A DNA stretch of 64,000 nt from Pararhodobacter sp. CCB-MM2 (GCF_001691415.1 NZ_LRRR01000002.1:1-64000); one strand, 5' to 3'; positions 43,928-53,086 are shown, counted from the stretch's first letter. Program-made: numbers and translations. The notes: generated by a model not told the origin, from the letters alone.

Positions 43928-44833
43928 ATGAAGCCGCTCGACGGAAAAGTTGCCATCATTACCGGCGCGGGGCGCGGTATCGGGCGCGCGCTAGCGCTTG
44001 GCTATGCTGCGGCTGGCGCGAAGGTCGTCGTCAACGACCTCGGGACGGACCTGTCAGGGCAGGGGGACGGATCCTCCCCCGCCGAAGAAGTCGTGCGCGA
44101 GATCGAGGCGCAGGGCGGGCAGGCCGTGGCCGATGGCCATTCCGTGGCCGACCCCGGCGAGGCCGCGGCTATCGTGCAGTGCGCGCTCGATAGGTTCGGG
44201 CGGCTCGACACGGTGGTCAACAACGCGGGCATCGTGCGCGACGGGCTGTTTCACAAGATGAGCTTCGAGAATTTCGACAGCGTGGTGAAGGTCCATCTCT
44301 ATGGCAGCTACAACGTCAGTCGCGCCGCGGCGGGGGTGTTCCGCGAACAGGGCTCGGGCTCCTATGTGCATTTCACCTCGACCGCGGGTCTGATCGGCAA
44401 TCTCGGTCAGGCCAATTATGCCGCCGCAAAGGCCGCGATCGCGGGGCTTTCGCGCTCCATTTCGATCGATCTGGCCCGCTTCGGGGTCCGGTCGAACTGC
44501 ATTGCGCCGTTCGCCCTGACGCGGATGGTCACCTCGGTTCCGACATCCGACCCCGAAGCCTTCGCCGAAAAGCGCCGCCACATGACTGCCGAGAAACTGG
44601 TGCCGATGAGCGTCTTCCTTGCCTCGGACGATGCGGCCGATGTCAACGGTCAGGTCTTCGCCGTACGCGGCAACGAGATCTTCGTGATGAGCCAGCCGCG
44701 CCCTGTCCGGGGCCTGCATCGGGCCGAGGGCTGGACGCAGGACAGCATCCGCGAGGTCTTCCTGCCCTCGGTCAAGCGCGATCTCGCGGGGCCGGAAACC
44801 ACGATGGACGTGTTCCATTGGGACGCAATCTGA
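43928..44833 (+). CDS. SDR-family 3-hydroxyacyl-CoA dehydrogenase (HSD17B4-like)
   Basis: Protein of 301 residues. The cofactor motif is GAGRGIGRA, followed by VVVNDLG (NAD preference), the NNAGIV motif, and the catalytic serine-tyrosine-lysine in HFTSTAGLIGNLGQANYAAAKA. Length and the extended C-terminus (DSIREVFLPSVKRDLAGPETTMDVFHW) match the dehydrogenase domain of peroxisomal multifunctional enzyme 2, which oxidises (3R)-hydroxyacyl-CoA. This agrees with the hydratase 2 gene in the same operon. GGAGG precedes the ATG. Confidence 0.9.
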   Translation: MKPLDGKVAIITGAGRGIGRALALGYAAAGAKVVVNDLGTDLSGQGDGSSPAEEVVREIEAQGGQAVADGHSVADPGEAAAIVQCALDRFGRLDTVVNNAGIVRDGLFHKMSFENFDSVVKVHLYGSYNVSRAAAGVFREQGSGSYVHFTSTAGLIGNLGQANYAAAKAAIAGLSRSISIDLARFGVRSNCIAPFALTRMVTSVPTSDPEAFAEKRRHMTAEKLVPMSVFLASDDAADVNGQVFAVRGNEIFVMSQPRPVRGLHRAEGWTQDSIREVFLPSVKRDLAGPETTMDVFHWDAI

Positions 44834-45990
44834 TGGGTGCCGACCCGATCGACGCGCTGCTGGGGCCCGAGGAACAGGCCTTTCGGGCGGAAGTCCGGGC
44901 TTTCATCCGGGACACCCTGCCTGCACAGGCGCGGCGCAACGCCGACCTTGGCCGCCATGCAACGAAGGACGAGGTCCTGCAGTGGCAGCGCGCCCTCTAT
45001 GCCAAGGGCTGGGCTGCGCCGACATGGCCGAAGGAATACGGGGGTACCGGCTGGGATCCGGTTCGACTGTATCTTTTCACGCTGGAATGCGGGCTGGGGT
45101 CCGCACCCAAGGTGCCGGCTTTCGGCACCAAGATGATCGGGCCGGTCCTCTATACCTTCGGCAGCAAGGCGCAGAAGGATTTCTATCTGCCGCGCATCCA
45201 GCGGGCCGAGGATTGGTGGTGTCAGGGGTTCTCCGAACCCGGCGCGGGATCGGACCTTGCGGCCTTGCAGACGCGGGCGGACAGGGTCGGCGATCGCTGG
45301 ATCGTCAACGGGCAGAAGATCTGGACCACCAAGGCTCAGCACGCCAACCGCATGTTCGCGCTGGTGCGCACCGGCGGCGGCACGCGGCGGCAGGAGGGGA
45401 TCTCGATGCTGCTGATCGACATGGACAGCCCCGGCATCGAGTTGCGGCCGATCATCGGCATCGACGGCAGCCACAGCCTGAACGAGGTCTTCCTGACCGA
45501 TGTGTCGGTCCCGGTCGAGAACCTCGTCGGCGAGGCGGGGCGCGGCTGGGACTATGCCCGCTTCTTGTTGGCGAACGAGCGCAGCGACATCACCGGGGTC
45601 GGGCGCTCGCGCCGACAATTGGCGCGGTTGCGCGGGCTGGCGGCGGACGCGGATGCCGGTCTTCTGGCGCAGATCGCCGAGGCCGACATCGCCCTGACCG
45701 CACTGGAGTTGACCGAATTGCGCTATCTCGCGGCGCAGGCGCGCGGCGAGGGGATCGGCGCCGGAGCCTCGATCCTGAAGCTGCGCGGCACCGAGATCCA
45801 GCAAGAGCTGACGCGCCTCTTGCGCGAAGCTCTCGGGGCCGACGCGCTGCGCCATGGGGCCGCTCCGGGGGAGGGCGCCGAGGGCGTGCTCGAGGAATAC
45901 CTCTATAACCGGGCCTCCACGATCTATGGCGGCTCCAGCGAAATTCAACGCGGGCTGATCGCGCGTGCAGCCTTGGCGGAGGGCGCATGA
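44833..45990 (+). CDS. Acyl-CoA dehydrogenase, catalytic-type subunit of a probable heteromer
   Basis: Protein of 385 residues with QGFSEPGAGSDLAALQT and GQKIWTTKAQHANRMF (flavin and substrate contacts). The C-terminal motif is YGGSSEIQRGLIA rather than the YEGTxxIQR seen in the 56596-57753 homologue, so the usual glutamate base is absent there. This is typical of the steroid/branched-chain group, where the base lies elsewhere. It overlaps the SDR stop by one base and the next acyl-CoA dehydrogenase gene as ATGA. An alpha2beta2 enzyme with the next product is the likely form. Confidence 0.88.
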   Translation: MGADPIDALLGPEEQAFRAEVRAFIRDTLPAQARRNADLGRHATKDEVLQWQRALYAKGWAAPTWPKEYGGTGWDPVRLYLFTLECGLGSAPKVPAFGTKMIGPVLYTFGSKAQKDFYLPRIQRAEDWWCQGFSEPGAGSDLAALQTRADRVGDRWIVNGQKIWTTKAQHANRMFALVRTGGGTRRQEGISMLLIDMDSPGIELRPIIGIDGSHSLNEVFLTDVSVPVENLVGEAGRGWDYARFLLANERSDITGVGRSRRQLARLRGLAADADAGLLAQIAEADIALTALELTELRYLAAQARGEGIGAGASILKLRGTEIQQELTRLLREALGADALRHGAAPGEGAEGVLEEYLYNRASTIYGGSSEIQRGLIARAALAEGA

Positions 45991-46997
45991 GCCTCCTGGA
46001 CCTCTTCACCCCGGCCCCCGATGCGGCCCTGCTGGCCGAGGCCGGCGCGCGCTGGCTGTCGCAGGGCTATCGCGCGGATCCGTCGGGCTTTTCCCCCGCC
46101 ATGTGGCTGGCGATGGCCGAACAGGGCTGGACCGCGCTGCGCCTCCTGGAGGAGGCGGGCGGGCTGGCTCTGCCGCTGGCCGCCTGCCTCCCGCTGGTGC
46201 ACGAGATCGGTGCTATCGGCCTGCGCGAACCCCTGATCGAAAGCGCGCTGATTGCCGCGCCCCTCGCGGCAAGCGCGGGCGCCGATGCAAACCTTCTGTC
46301 CGCCGTGGCCGAGGGGAGGCGCATCCTCGCGCTGTGGGACGATCCTGCCGCGGCGGTCGCGGGCGGGGACGAGGTCACCGACCTGTTGGTGTTCGACCCC
46401 GAGGCCCGGACGCTGGCTCTGTGCGCTGCCGCTGAGGCGCCGGGCCGGTTCTGGCAGGGGCTGGACGGGCGCCGATTGTCGGATCGCGCCGCCCCTGCCG
46501 ATCGGCAGATCCTGTTGCAGGGCGCCCCGGCGGTTGCCGCCGTGGCCCGCGCGCGGGCCGAGCGGCTGGCCTGCCATGCCGCCGAAGGCTGTGGCGCGCT
46601 GAGCCGCGCCTTGGCACTGACCGCGCGCTATCTCGGCGAGCGGCGCCAGTTCGGGCAGCCGCTCGCGCAGTTTCAGGTGCTGCAGCACCGTCTCGCCGAC
46701 ATGCTGGTGGAGCGGGAGCTGGCGCTTGGCCTCGCCGCGATCCTGTGTCCGGGCGACACTCCGCCGTCCGAGGGGATGACCGACCGCGCGCTGGCGGGTC
46801 TGGCACGCTCCTTCCGCGAGGTGGGGGAGGCCGCGGTGCAGCTGCATGGCGGTATGGGCATGACCGACGAGATGGAAATCGGGCGCGTTTTCAAACGCCT
46901 TCTGCACCTTGCCACCGCGCTGGGGGGCGAGACCGCGCCGCGCGCCCGTATCCGCGCCGCGCTGGCGCACCGCATCGACGAGGAGACCCGTGCATGA
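45987..46997 (+). CDS. Acyl-CoA dehydrogenase-like partner subunit
   Basis: Protein of 336 residues, shorter than standard acyl-CoA dehydrogenases. Only the C-terminal half is well conserved (ALTARYLGERRQFGQPLAQFQVLQHRLADM and VQLHGGMGMTDEMEIGRVFKRLLH). The flavin-side TEPxAGSD motif is not seen. This fits the degenerate partner in two-gene dehydrogenases of the FadE28/FadE29 kind. It overlaps both neighbours as ATGA. Confidence 0.85.
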   Translation: MSLLDLFTPAPDAALLAEAGARWLSQGYRADPSGFSPAMWLAMAEQGWTALRLLEEAGGLALPLAACLPLVHEIGAIGLREPLIESALIAAPLAASAGADANLLSAVAEGRRILALWDDPAAAVAGGDEVTDLLVFDPEARTLALCAAAEAPGRFWQGLDGRRLSDRAAPADRQILLQGAPAVAAVARARAERLACHAAEGCGALSRALALTARYLGERRQFGQPLAQFQVLQHRLADMLVERELALGLAAILCPGDTPPSEGMTDRALAGLARSFREVGEAAVQLHGGMGMTDEMEIGRVFKRLLHLATALGGETAPRARIRAALAHRIDEETRA

Positions 46998-47851
46998 GCA
47001 TCACCGACGAGGGGCTCCGCTCCTTCACCTTCGATCCGATCCCGTTCCGCGTGACCGCGCGCGAGGCGATCCTCTACGGTCTGGGCCTAGGGCTGGGCGC
47101 CGAGCCGACCGACGCCAACCAGTTGCGGCATGTCTACGAGGAGGGCCTCGTGCCCTATCCGCTGATGCCGGTGGTGCTGGGTTCGCCCGGCATGTGGTTC
47201 GGCCGCGCGGGGCTAGATGCGCGCAAGGTCCTGCATGGCGCGCAGGCGCTGAAGATCCTGGCGCCCGTGCCGCTGGACACGGCGCTGGTGGCGCGCAATG
47301 TCATCTCGGGGCTGTACGACCGGGGCGCAGACAAGGGCGCCGTGGTCGAGGTCACGCGCGAGATTGCCACCGACGCCGGCGCCCCCGTGGCCCGGGTCCT
47401 GTCGACCTATATGTGCATGGGGGACGGCGGGTTCGGCGGCAGCGCCTCGCGCCCGGCGCCGGCGCCGTCCCGGCCGGATCGATCGCCCGATGCCACCGTG
47501 CGGATCGCCACGCTGTCGCAGGCGGCGCTGCTCTATCGGCTGAACGGCGACATGAACCCGCTGCACGCCGATCCCGCCATGGCGGCGAAGCTGGGCTTCG
47601 ACCGTCCGATCCTGCACGGGCTCTGCACGCTCGGCCACGCCCTGCGCGCGGTGGTCGACAATCAGGCCGGGGGCAACGCGGCGCGCCTCACAGCGGTCTC
47701 GGCCCGCATGAGTCGCCCGACCTATCCCGGCGAGACGCTCGAGGTGGCGATCTGGGCCGAGGCGGGCGGGCTGCTCTTCGAGGCGACCACGGTCGAACGC
47801 GGCGTCACCGTTCTGGCGGGCGGGCAGGTCGGACTGGAAGGTGCCGCATGA
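46994..47851 (+). CDS. MaoC-like (R)-specific enoyl-CoA hydratase (hydratase 2 type)
   Basis: Double-hotdog protein of 285 residues. The hydratase 2 motif YRLNGDMNPLHADPAMAAKLG and DRPILHGLCTLGHALRAV contains the catalytic aspartate and histidine. The N-terminal half (AREAILYGLGLGLGA..YEEGLVPYPLMPVVLG) is the usual non-catalytic hotdog. It hydrates trans-2-enoyl-CoA to the (3R)-hydroxyacyl-CoA for the SDR of the same operon. ATGA overlaps occur at both ends. Confidence 0.92.
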   Translation: MSITDEGLRSFTFDPIPFRVTAREAILYGLGLGLGAEPTDANQLRHVYEEGLVPYPLMPVVLGSPGMWFGRAGLDARKVLHGAQALKILAPVPLDTALVARNVISGLYDRGADKGAVVEVTREIATDAGAPVARVLSTYMCMGDGGFGGSASRPAPAPSRPDRSPDATVRIATLSQAALLYRLNGDMNPLHADPAMAAKLGFDRPILHGLCTLGHALRAVVDNQAGGNAARLTAVSARMSRPTYPGETLEVAIWAEAGGLLFEATTVERGVTVLAGGQVGLEGAA

Positions 47852-48654
47852 CAGCGGTGCTGAGCGACAGGGCCGAGGGTGTTCAGACCCTGACCCTCAA
47901 CCGGCCCGAAAGGCGCAATGCCTGGACGGCCGAGATGGAGGCCGACCTGCGCGCGGCGCTGATCGAGGGCAGCCGAGATCCCGCCGTGCGCGTTATCGTG
48001 CTGACAGGCGCGGGCGCGGCCTTTTGCGCCGGGGCGGATGCAGGGTTCCTGAAGCAGCTGGGCACGGGCGAAGCCGCGATCACCCAGACGGACGTGGATC
48101 CCTGGCCCGAAGCCCGGCCCGAGTTGAAGGGCAAGTTCGCCATGCCCGCCGCCGTTCCCAAGCCGGTGATCGCCGCCGTGAACGGCCCCGCGGTCGGCAT
48201 CGGCTATGCGCTGGCGCTTTACAGTGACATTCGCTTCGCGGGCGCGAGTGCATCCTTCATCGCGGCCTTCGCCCGCCTCGGCCTGATTGCCGAGAAGGGG
48301 ATCGACTGGGCGCTGGCGGGCATCGTAGGGCAGGGGCGGGCGGCGGAACTCCTGCTGTCCGGGCGCAAGCTTGGCGCCGATGAGGCCGAGCGCATCGGGT
48401 TGGTGAGCGGTGTTTTCCCCGACGCTGACCTGAAAGGCGCCGTGCAGGCCTACGCGGCGGAGATGGCGGCCAAGGTCTCGCCCCGCTCGGCGGCGGTGAT
48501 CAAGCGGCAGCTGCAGGGACTGCGCTTCGATACGCCGGCCGAGATCCTGGCCCGCGGCGAACGCGAACTCGCCGCCAGCCTGAAAAGCGCCGATTTCCGT
48601 GAGGCGATGACGGCGATGGCCGAAAAGCGCCCGCCGTCCTTTCCTGATCTCTGA
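47848..48654 (+). CDS. Enoyl-CoA hydratase/isomerase (crotonase family)
   Basis: Protein of 268 residues with the oxyanion-hole stretches AGAAFCAGADAGFL and AAVNGPAVGIGYALALYSDIRFA, and RLGLIAEKGIDWALAGIVG, where the glutamate aligns with a crotonase catalytic glutamate. A hydratase 2 already supplies the hydration step, so this one may act as an isomerase, on a second substrate, or as a hydrolase. It is the last gene of the operon, before a convergent hairpin. Confidence 0.88.
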   Translation: MTAVLSDRAEGVQTLTLNRPERRNAWTAEMEADLRAALIEGSRDPAVRVIVLTGAGAAFCAGADAGFLKQLGTGEAAITQTDVDPWPEARPELKGKFAMPAAVPKPVIAAVNGPAVGIGYALALYSDIRFAGASASFIAAFARLGLIAEKGIDWALAGIVGQGRAAELLLSGRKLGADEAERIGLVSGVFPDADLKGAVQAYAAEMAAKVSPRSAAVIKRQLQGLRFDTPAEILARGERELAASLKSADFREAMTAMAEKRPPSFPDL

Positions 48655-48664
48655 GGTTGCAGAA

Positions 48665-48688
48665 GGTTCCGGGCCTCAGCCCGGAACC
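48665..48688. terminator. Hairpin between convergent operons
   Basis: GGTTCCGGGC (48665-48674) pairs with GCCCGGAACC (48679-48688) around a 4-base loop, 10 perfect pairs. It overlaps the last codons of the ligase gene and lies 11 bases after the crotonase stop. There is no long T-run, so it could be a bidirectional terminator of modest strength. Confidence 0.55.
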
Positions 48689-50211
48689 ATCGCCTCCCGC
48701 AGCTTGCGCTTCATCAGCTTGCCGCTTTCCTCGCGCGGCAGGCTGTCCACGAACAGGTAGCGCCGCGGCAGCTTGTAGCGGGCCAGGGTGCGGCCGAGGA
48801 AGTCCGCGATCTCGGCCTCGTTCGGCTTGGCGCCCCGGGCCGGTTGAACCCAGGCACAGACGATCTCACCGAATTCGGGATCCGGCAGGCCGATGACGGC
48901 GCAATCCGCCACCTGCGGATGCTGGACCAGCGCGGATTCGATCTCGGCCGGGTAGATGTTGGTGCCTCCGAAGATGATCATGTCGCGTTTGCGATCGCCG
49001 AGGAACAGGAAGCCGTCCTCGTCCAGCCAACCCACGTCACCGATGCTGATGAAGCCGTCCTTCTCGGTCTCGGCCCTCGCCTCGGGGCGGTTGATATAGG
49101 TGAAATCGGCGTAATTCGGATTGCGGACATAGATCTCGCCAGTCTCGCCCTGAGGCAGGACGCGGTCGTCCTCGCCAAGGATGCGCACCTCGGCGCCCTC
49201 GACCACACGACCCACCGTCCCCGGATGCGCCAGCCATTCCGGCGAGGTGCAGTGCATGGCGATGCCGACCTCGGTGCCGCCATAGACCTCGTGCAGGATC
49301 GGGCCCCACCAGTCGATCATCGCCTTCTTCACATCGACCGGACAGGCCGCGGCGGTGTGACTGACCCAGCGGAGCGAGCTCAGATCATACCGCGCGCGCA
49401 CCTCGGAGGGCAGCTTCAGCAGCTTGATGAACATCGTCGGCACGGCGGTGATGGTGTTGATGCGGTGCTTCTCGATCAGCGCGAGGAATTCCTCGGGGTC
49501 GAAGCGCGGCACCAGCACCAGAAGCTCGCCGCGCGTTGCCGCGTAGCGCGCGAATCCGCCCGGCGAGGCATGATAGAGCGGCGTCACCAGCAGCGTGCGC
49601 ACATCTGGGGCCAGCCCGTAGGTGTCGACGAAGCAGCGGACATTGCGCGCCAGCAGGTCGGCATCCATCGGCACGCGCTTGACCCCCTTGGGATGGCCGG
49701 TGGTCCCCGAGGTATAGATGATCGCCCCGCGTGCGGCGGCGTCGGGCGTCGTCCGCGGCGGATGCGCGGCGATGAACGCGTCCCAGTCGGCCGTGCTGGT
49801 CGGCACTGCGCAGGCCTCGGGCGACAGGCGGAAGGCGGCGGCCGTGGCCGGGGGCGTCGCGGCGGCGATCACTCTCAGGCCCTCGGGCAGGGTCAGCCCC
49901 GGCGTGGCCAGCAGATCGGCCTGCGCGACCAGCAGATCGGGGCGGCAGTCGTTCAGGACATAGAGAATCTCGGCGGCGGTGGAGTGCCAGTTGATCGGCA
50001 CCGCGAAAGCGCCGATCTTCTGTGCCGCGATCGACGCTTCGATGAAGGGGATGTCGTTGCGCATCAGGATGGCAACCGTCGAGCCCTCTCGGAGCCCGAG
50101 GGCCCGAAAGCCGGCCGCGGCCGCACTGGCCCTTTGTTGCAGCAGCGCCTGATCGATCGTCGCATCGGGGGTGATGATGGACGCAAGGCGCCCTGTCGGT
50201 TCCGCTGTCAC
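48676..50211 (-). CDS. Acyl/aryl-CoA ligase (AMP-forming)
   Basis: ANL-superfamily protein of 511 residues. The P-loop is YTSGTTGHPKG; VYGGTEVG is motif A5-like; GEIYVRNPNY is followed by GDVGWLDEDGFLFLGDRKRDMI (adenylate aspartate and hinge); the catalytic lysine is in SGKLMKRKLRE. It should activate the substrate imported by the TRAP-1 system as a CoA ester. The start is GTG at 50211, preceded by GGAGGAG. An operator-bearing promoter lies directly upstream, so it is probably a single-gene arm of the regulator A regulon. Confidence 0.92.
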   Translation of the reverse strand: MTAEPTGRLASIITPDATIDQALLQQRASAAAAGFRALGLREGSTVAILMRNDIPFIEASIAAQKIGAFAVPINWHSTAAEILYVLNDCRPDLLVAQADLLATPGLTLPEGLRVIAAATPPATAAAFRLSPEACAVPTSTADWDAFIAAHPPRTTPDAAARGAIIYTSGTTGHPKGVKRVPMDADLLARNVRCFVDTYGLAPDVRTLLVTPLYHASPGGFARYAATRGELLVLVPRFDPEEFLALIEKHRINTITAVPTMFIKLLKLPSEVRARYDLSSLRWVSHTAAACPVDVKKAMIDWWGPILHEVYGGTEVGIAMHCTSPEWLAHPGTVGRVVEGAEVRILGEDDRVLPQGETGEIYVRNPNYADFTYINRPEARAETEKDGFISIGDVGWLDEDGFLFLGDRKRDMIIFGGTNIYPAEIESALVQHPQVADCAVIGLPDPEFGEIVCAWVQPARGAKPNEAEIADFLGRTLARYKLPRRYLFVDSLPREESGKLMKRKLREAMVPG

Positions 50212-50245
50212 GCTCTCTCCTCCGTCACGTGCTGGAATGCGGCGA

Positions 50246-50273
50246 ACATTAAATGGTAGAACCAATAAGTCAA
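50246..50273 (-). promoter_or_regulatory. Promoter with FadR-type operator in the spacer (ligase gene)
   Basis: On the reverse strand TTGACT (50268-50273) and TAATGT (50246-50251) are spaced by 16 bases, and the operator TTGGT-TCT-ACCAT (50253-50265) fills the spacer. The TGGTTCTACC core equals that of operator 1 at 38482. Confidence 0.7.
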
Positions 50274-50336
50274 CTGACCCTTGCCTTGGGTAATCGATTG
50301 GGCCGATAATTGGTCAGGTACTCAAGGAGACAGGAT

Positions 50337-51062
50337 ATGTCCTCAGCGATGGGCTTTCGCCCGGTGAAGACGAAACGCGCATTCGAAGAGGTCTGCGACC
50401 AGATCCGGTCGGAGATTCAGGCGGGTCGGATCGCCGCTGGCGACAAATTGCCTTCCGAGCGGGATCTGGCCGAGCAGCTGCAGGTCAGCCGCGCCACCGT
50501 GCGCGAGGCGTTCCGGACGCTGGAAATCGGCGGAGTCCTGACGCTGCAGAAGGGGGTGAAGGGCGGCGCGGTGGTGATGCACGGCGATGTGCGTCCGATC
50601 AACCAGACGATCTCGGACCTGCTGTCGCTGGGGGGGCTGTCGCTGGCCGACTACACTGAAGCGCGCAAATGCCTGCAGAAAGAGATCATTCGGCTTGCCT
50701 GCGAGCGGGCGACCGAGGCCGATTTCGCGGCACTCGAAGCCAATATCGCTGCCACGCGCGAAAAGACCTCCGAATCGCAGATCGAGGACCGGACGGCGCT
50801 GACGGTGCAGTTCTACGCCCTGCTGGCCCGCGCCACCAAGAACAAGGCGATGGAGATCCTGATGTCCGCCGTCACCGAGCCGCTGGCCTATTACATCAAG
50901 CAGATCGGCGTGGACCGTAGCTGGGATGTCGCGGCCTCGCGGACCAAGGTGGTGCGGCACCTGCGTGAACGCGACACCGAGGCCGCGATTGCCGAGATGA
51001 TTTCGCATATGGAGCGGCTCCACACCTACATGCTCTCGCGCGAGCTTTCGACGCCCGAGTGA
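50337..51062 (+). CDS. FadR-type GntR regulator B
   Basis: Protein of 241 residues. The winged helix (IAAGDKLPSERDLAEQLQVSRATVREAFRTLEIGGVLTLQKGVKGGAVV) is followed by an FCD domain with SLADYTEARKCLQKEIIRLA. AAGGAG seven bases before the ATG decides the start; an upstream in-frame start lacks a site. It lies between the ligase gene (divergent) and TRAP-2 (same strand). The palindrome at 51162 in front of TRAP-2 is its likely target. Confidence 0.9.
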   Translation: MSSAMGFRPVKTKRAFEEVCDQIRSEIQAGRIAAGDKLPSERDLAEQLQVSRATVREAFRTLEIGGVLTLQKGVKGGAVVMHGDVRPINQTISDLLSLGGLSLADYTEARKCLQKEIIRLACERATEADFAALEANIAATREKTSESQIEDRTALTVQFYALLARATKNKAMEILMSAVTEPLAYYIKQIGVDRSWDVAASRTKVVRHLRERDTEAAIAEMISHMERLHTYMLSRELSTPE

Positions 51063-51148
51063 GCCCTCGAAGGCGGCTGGTCGAGCCATCGACCGGCGGT
51101 AGGCCCGCGCCTGCGGCACCAAGGTGTATCTGCGCGGAAGGTTTCTTC

Positions 51149-51177
51149 TTGCAATGTTTAAATGGTTAGGCCATTCA
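51149..51177 (+). promoter_or_regulatory. Probable operator and promoter of the TRAP-2 operon
   Basis: ATGGT-TAG-GCCAT (51162-51174) is a palindrome of the FadR type with a different centre from the module 1 sites. TTGCAA (51149-51154) and CATTCA (51172-51177) with a 17-base spacer are a weak candidate promoter overlapped by it. Confidence 0.5.
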
Positions 51178-51213
51178 TTGGCCAGTCTGATACTCAGCAG
51201 GGAGGAGCGAGGT

Positions 51214-51753
51214 ATGCAGCGGGGGCACCTGCGTCGAGCGATCGACGGCCTCATCACACTGGACCTTGTGATTGCGGGGCTCGCCCTGATCGCGATGCTG
51301 GGACATGTCGTTCTCGACGTGATCCTGCGCGAGGTTCATGTGCCCTTCTCCGGCACGCTGGAGATCGTGTCCTTCTGGTACATGGTCGCGCTGGTCTTTC
51401 TGGCGATCCCCGTGGCACAGGCTCACGGTCATCACATTCGGGTCGAGCTGTTCACCGCCGCCGTGCCGGCTCGCGTGCAGCAGGGGATCGACCTCTTGGT
51501 CCTGTTGGGCTGTGTGGCCCTTCTCGGCCTGTTCATCTGGGTCTCGACCGAGGAAGCCCTGCGCCAGACAAGCCGCATGGCCGTGGTCGAGGCGGGCACC
51601 GGCACGATCCCGGTCTGGCCCACCCGCTGGCTCGTGCCACTGTCGATGGCGACTACCGCCTTGATTTGCCTGTTGCAGGCCTTTGACTTGATCCGGGCGC
51701 TCGTGAGGAACGAGGCCCCGATCCCGCACCACCGGGAGTCGCTCGATGTCTGA
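51214..51753 (+). CDS. dctQ: TRAP transporter small permease DctQ (module 2)
   Basis: Membrane protein of 179 residues with four helices. LGHVVLDVILREVHVPFSGTLEIVSFWYMVALVFLAIPVAQAHGHHIRVELF is a clear DctQ core. GGAGG precedes the ATG at 51214. It overlaps dctM by eight bases. The gene order here is Q, M, P, while module 1 has P, Q, M. Confidence 0.9.
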   Translation: MQRGHLRRAIDGLITLDLVIAGLALIAMLGHVVLDVILREVHVPFSGTLEIVSFWYMVALVFLAIPVAQAHGHHIRVELFTAAVPARVQQGIDLLVLLGCVALLGLFIWVSTEEALRQTSRMAVVEAGTGTIPVWPTRWLVPLSMATTALICLLQAFDLIRALVRNEAPIPHHRESLDV

Positions 51754-53053
51754 TGTCGCGATCGGGGGCTTCGGGCTCGCCGGGATCCTCGTGCTGCTCG
51801 CCCTGCGCGTACCGATTGCCTTTGCGCTGATGAGCGTGTCCATCGTCGGCCTCTGGGCCCTGCTGGGCGAGCGCCCGGCACTGGGGTCGCTGCGGACCAT
51901 TCCTTATCAGTTCGTGGCCCATTGGTCGCTCTCGGCGATCCCGATGTTCCTGCTGATGGGGGCGGTGGCCTATCATTCCGGCATCGTCAGCTCCTTGTAT
52001 TCGGCGGCGCGGCTCTGGCTGTGCCGGCTACCGGGCGGTCTCGCCATCGCCTCGAATTTTGCCTGTGCAGGTTTTGCCGCGGCCTCGGGTTCGTCCGTCG
52101 CGACCGCCTCGGCCATGGGCCGGATCGCCGTGCCCGAGATGCTGCGCTACCGCTACGACCCAGGGCTTGCGACGGGCGTGGTTGCAGCGGCGGGCACGCT
52201 CGGCTCGCTGATCCCGCCCTCCATCCTGATGATCCTCTACGGCACCTTCGCCGAGGCTTCGATCGGCCGGTTGATGATCGCTGGCATCCTGCCCGGCATC
52301 CTGACCGCCGCGGTCTATGCCGCGATGATCTGGCTGCGCTGCCTGGCCCGCCCCGACCTTGCGCCCCCGGTCGACATCAACCCGACCCTGCGCGAGCGGA
52401 TGCAGGCGCTGGCGCAGGTCTGGCCGATGCCGCTGCTGATCCTCGGCGTGATCGGCGGCCTCTATGGCGGCTATGTCACCGCGACCGAGGCCGGGGCCCT
52501 GGGTGCCTTCCTCGCGCTGTTGATCGCGGCCTTCTACCGCCGGCTCAGCTGGGCCGTCCTTCGGGCAAGCATCATCGACACGGTGACCGGCACCGCAGTG
52601 ATCTTCTTCGTCTCGATCGGAGCGGTGATGCTGTCGCGCTTCGTCGCACTCTCGGGCGTGCCCGACGCGATCGTCGACCTGTTCGGGGCCGGAGGGTTGC
52701 AGGGCTATTCGGTGGTGCTGTTCTGCGGGCTGGTGTTCCTGTTTCTGGGCATGTTCCTCGATCCGATCGGGCTCATGCTGATCGCGCTGCCGGTGATGCT
52801 GCCGATCATCGACCAGAGCGGTTTCGATCTGATCTGGTTCGGCATCCTGACGATCAAATTCGTCGAGATCGGCCTGATCACCCCACCCGTGGGCCTGTCG
52901 GTCTACACGATCAAGACAGTGGTCGGCGACCGGGTGGCCCTGACCCAGATCTTCCGCGGCATCGGCTGGTTCCTCGTGTGCGAACTGATCGTCGTCGCGT
53001 TGCTGGTGATCTTTCCGCAGATCGCCCTGTTTCTGCCGGGTCTGATGAGCTGA
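51746..53053 (+). CDS. dctM: TRAP transporter large permease DctM (module 2)
   Basis: Membrane protein of 435 residues, the same length as the module 1 DctM and clearly paralogous (AAASGSSVATASAMGRIAVPEML, AAGTLGSLIPPSILMILYGTFAE, MFLDPIGLMLIALPVMLPII). It transports the ligand of the binding protein encoded 33 bases downstream. Confidence 0.94.
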   Translation: MSDVAIGGFGLAGILVLLALRVPIAFALMSVSIVGLWALLGERPALGSLRTIPYQFVAHWSLSAIPMFLLMGAVAYHSGIVSSLYSAARLWLCRLPGGLAIASNFACAGFAAASGSSVATASAMGRIAVPEMLRYRYDPGLATGVVAAAGTLGSLIPPSILMILYGTFAEASIGRLMIAGILPGILTAAVYAAMIWLRCLARPDLAPPVDINPTLRERMQALAQVWPMPLLILGVIGGLYGGYVTATEAGALGAFLALLIAAFYRRLSWAVLRASIIDTVTGTAVIFFVSIGAVMLSRFVALSGVPDAIVDLFGAGGLQGYSVVLFCGLVFLFLGMFLDPIGLMLIALPVMLPIIDQSGFDLIWFGILTIKFVEIGLITPPVGLSVYTIKTVVGDRVALTQIFRGIGWFLVCELIVVALLVIFPQIALFLPGLMS

Positions 53054-53086
53054 GCCCCGGCCCCAGTTTCAACGGAGGAGGAAGAC

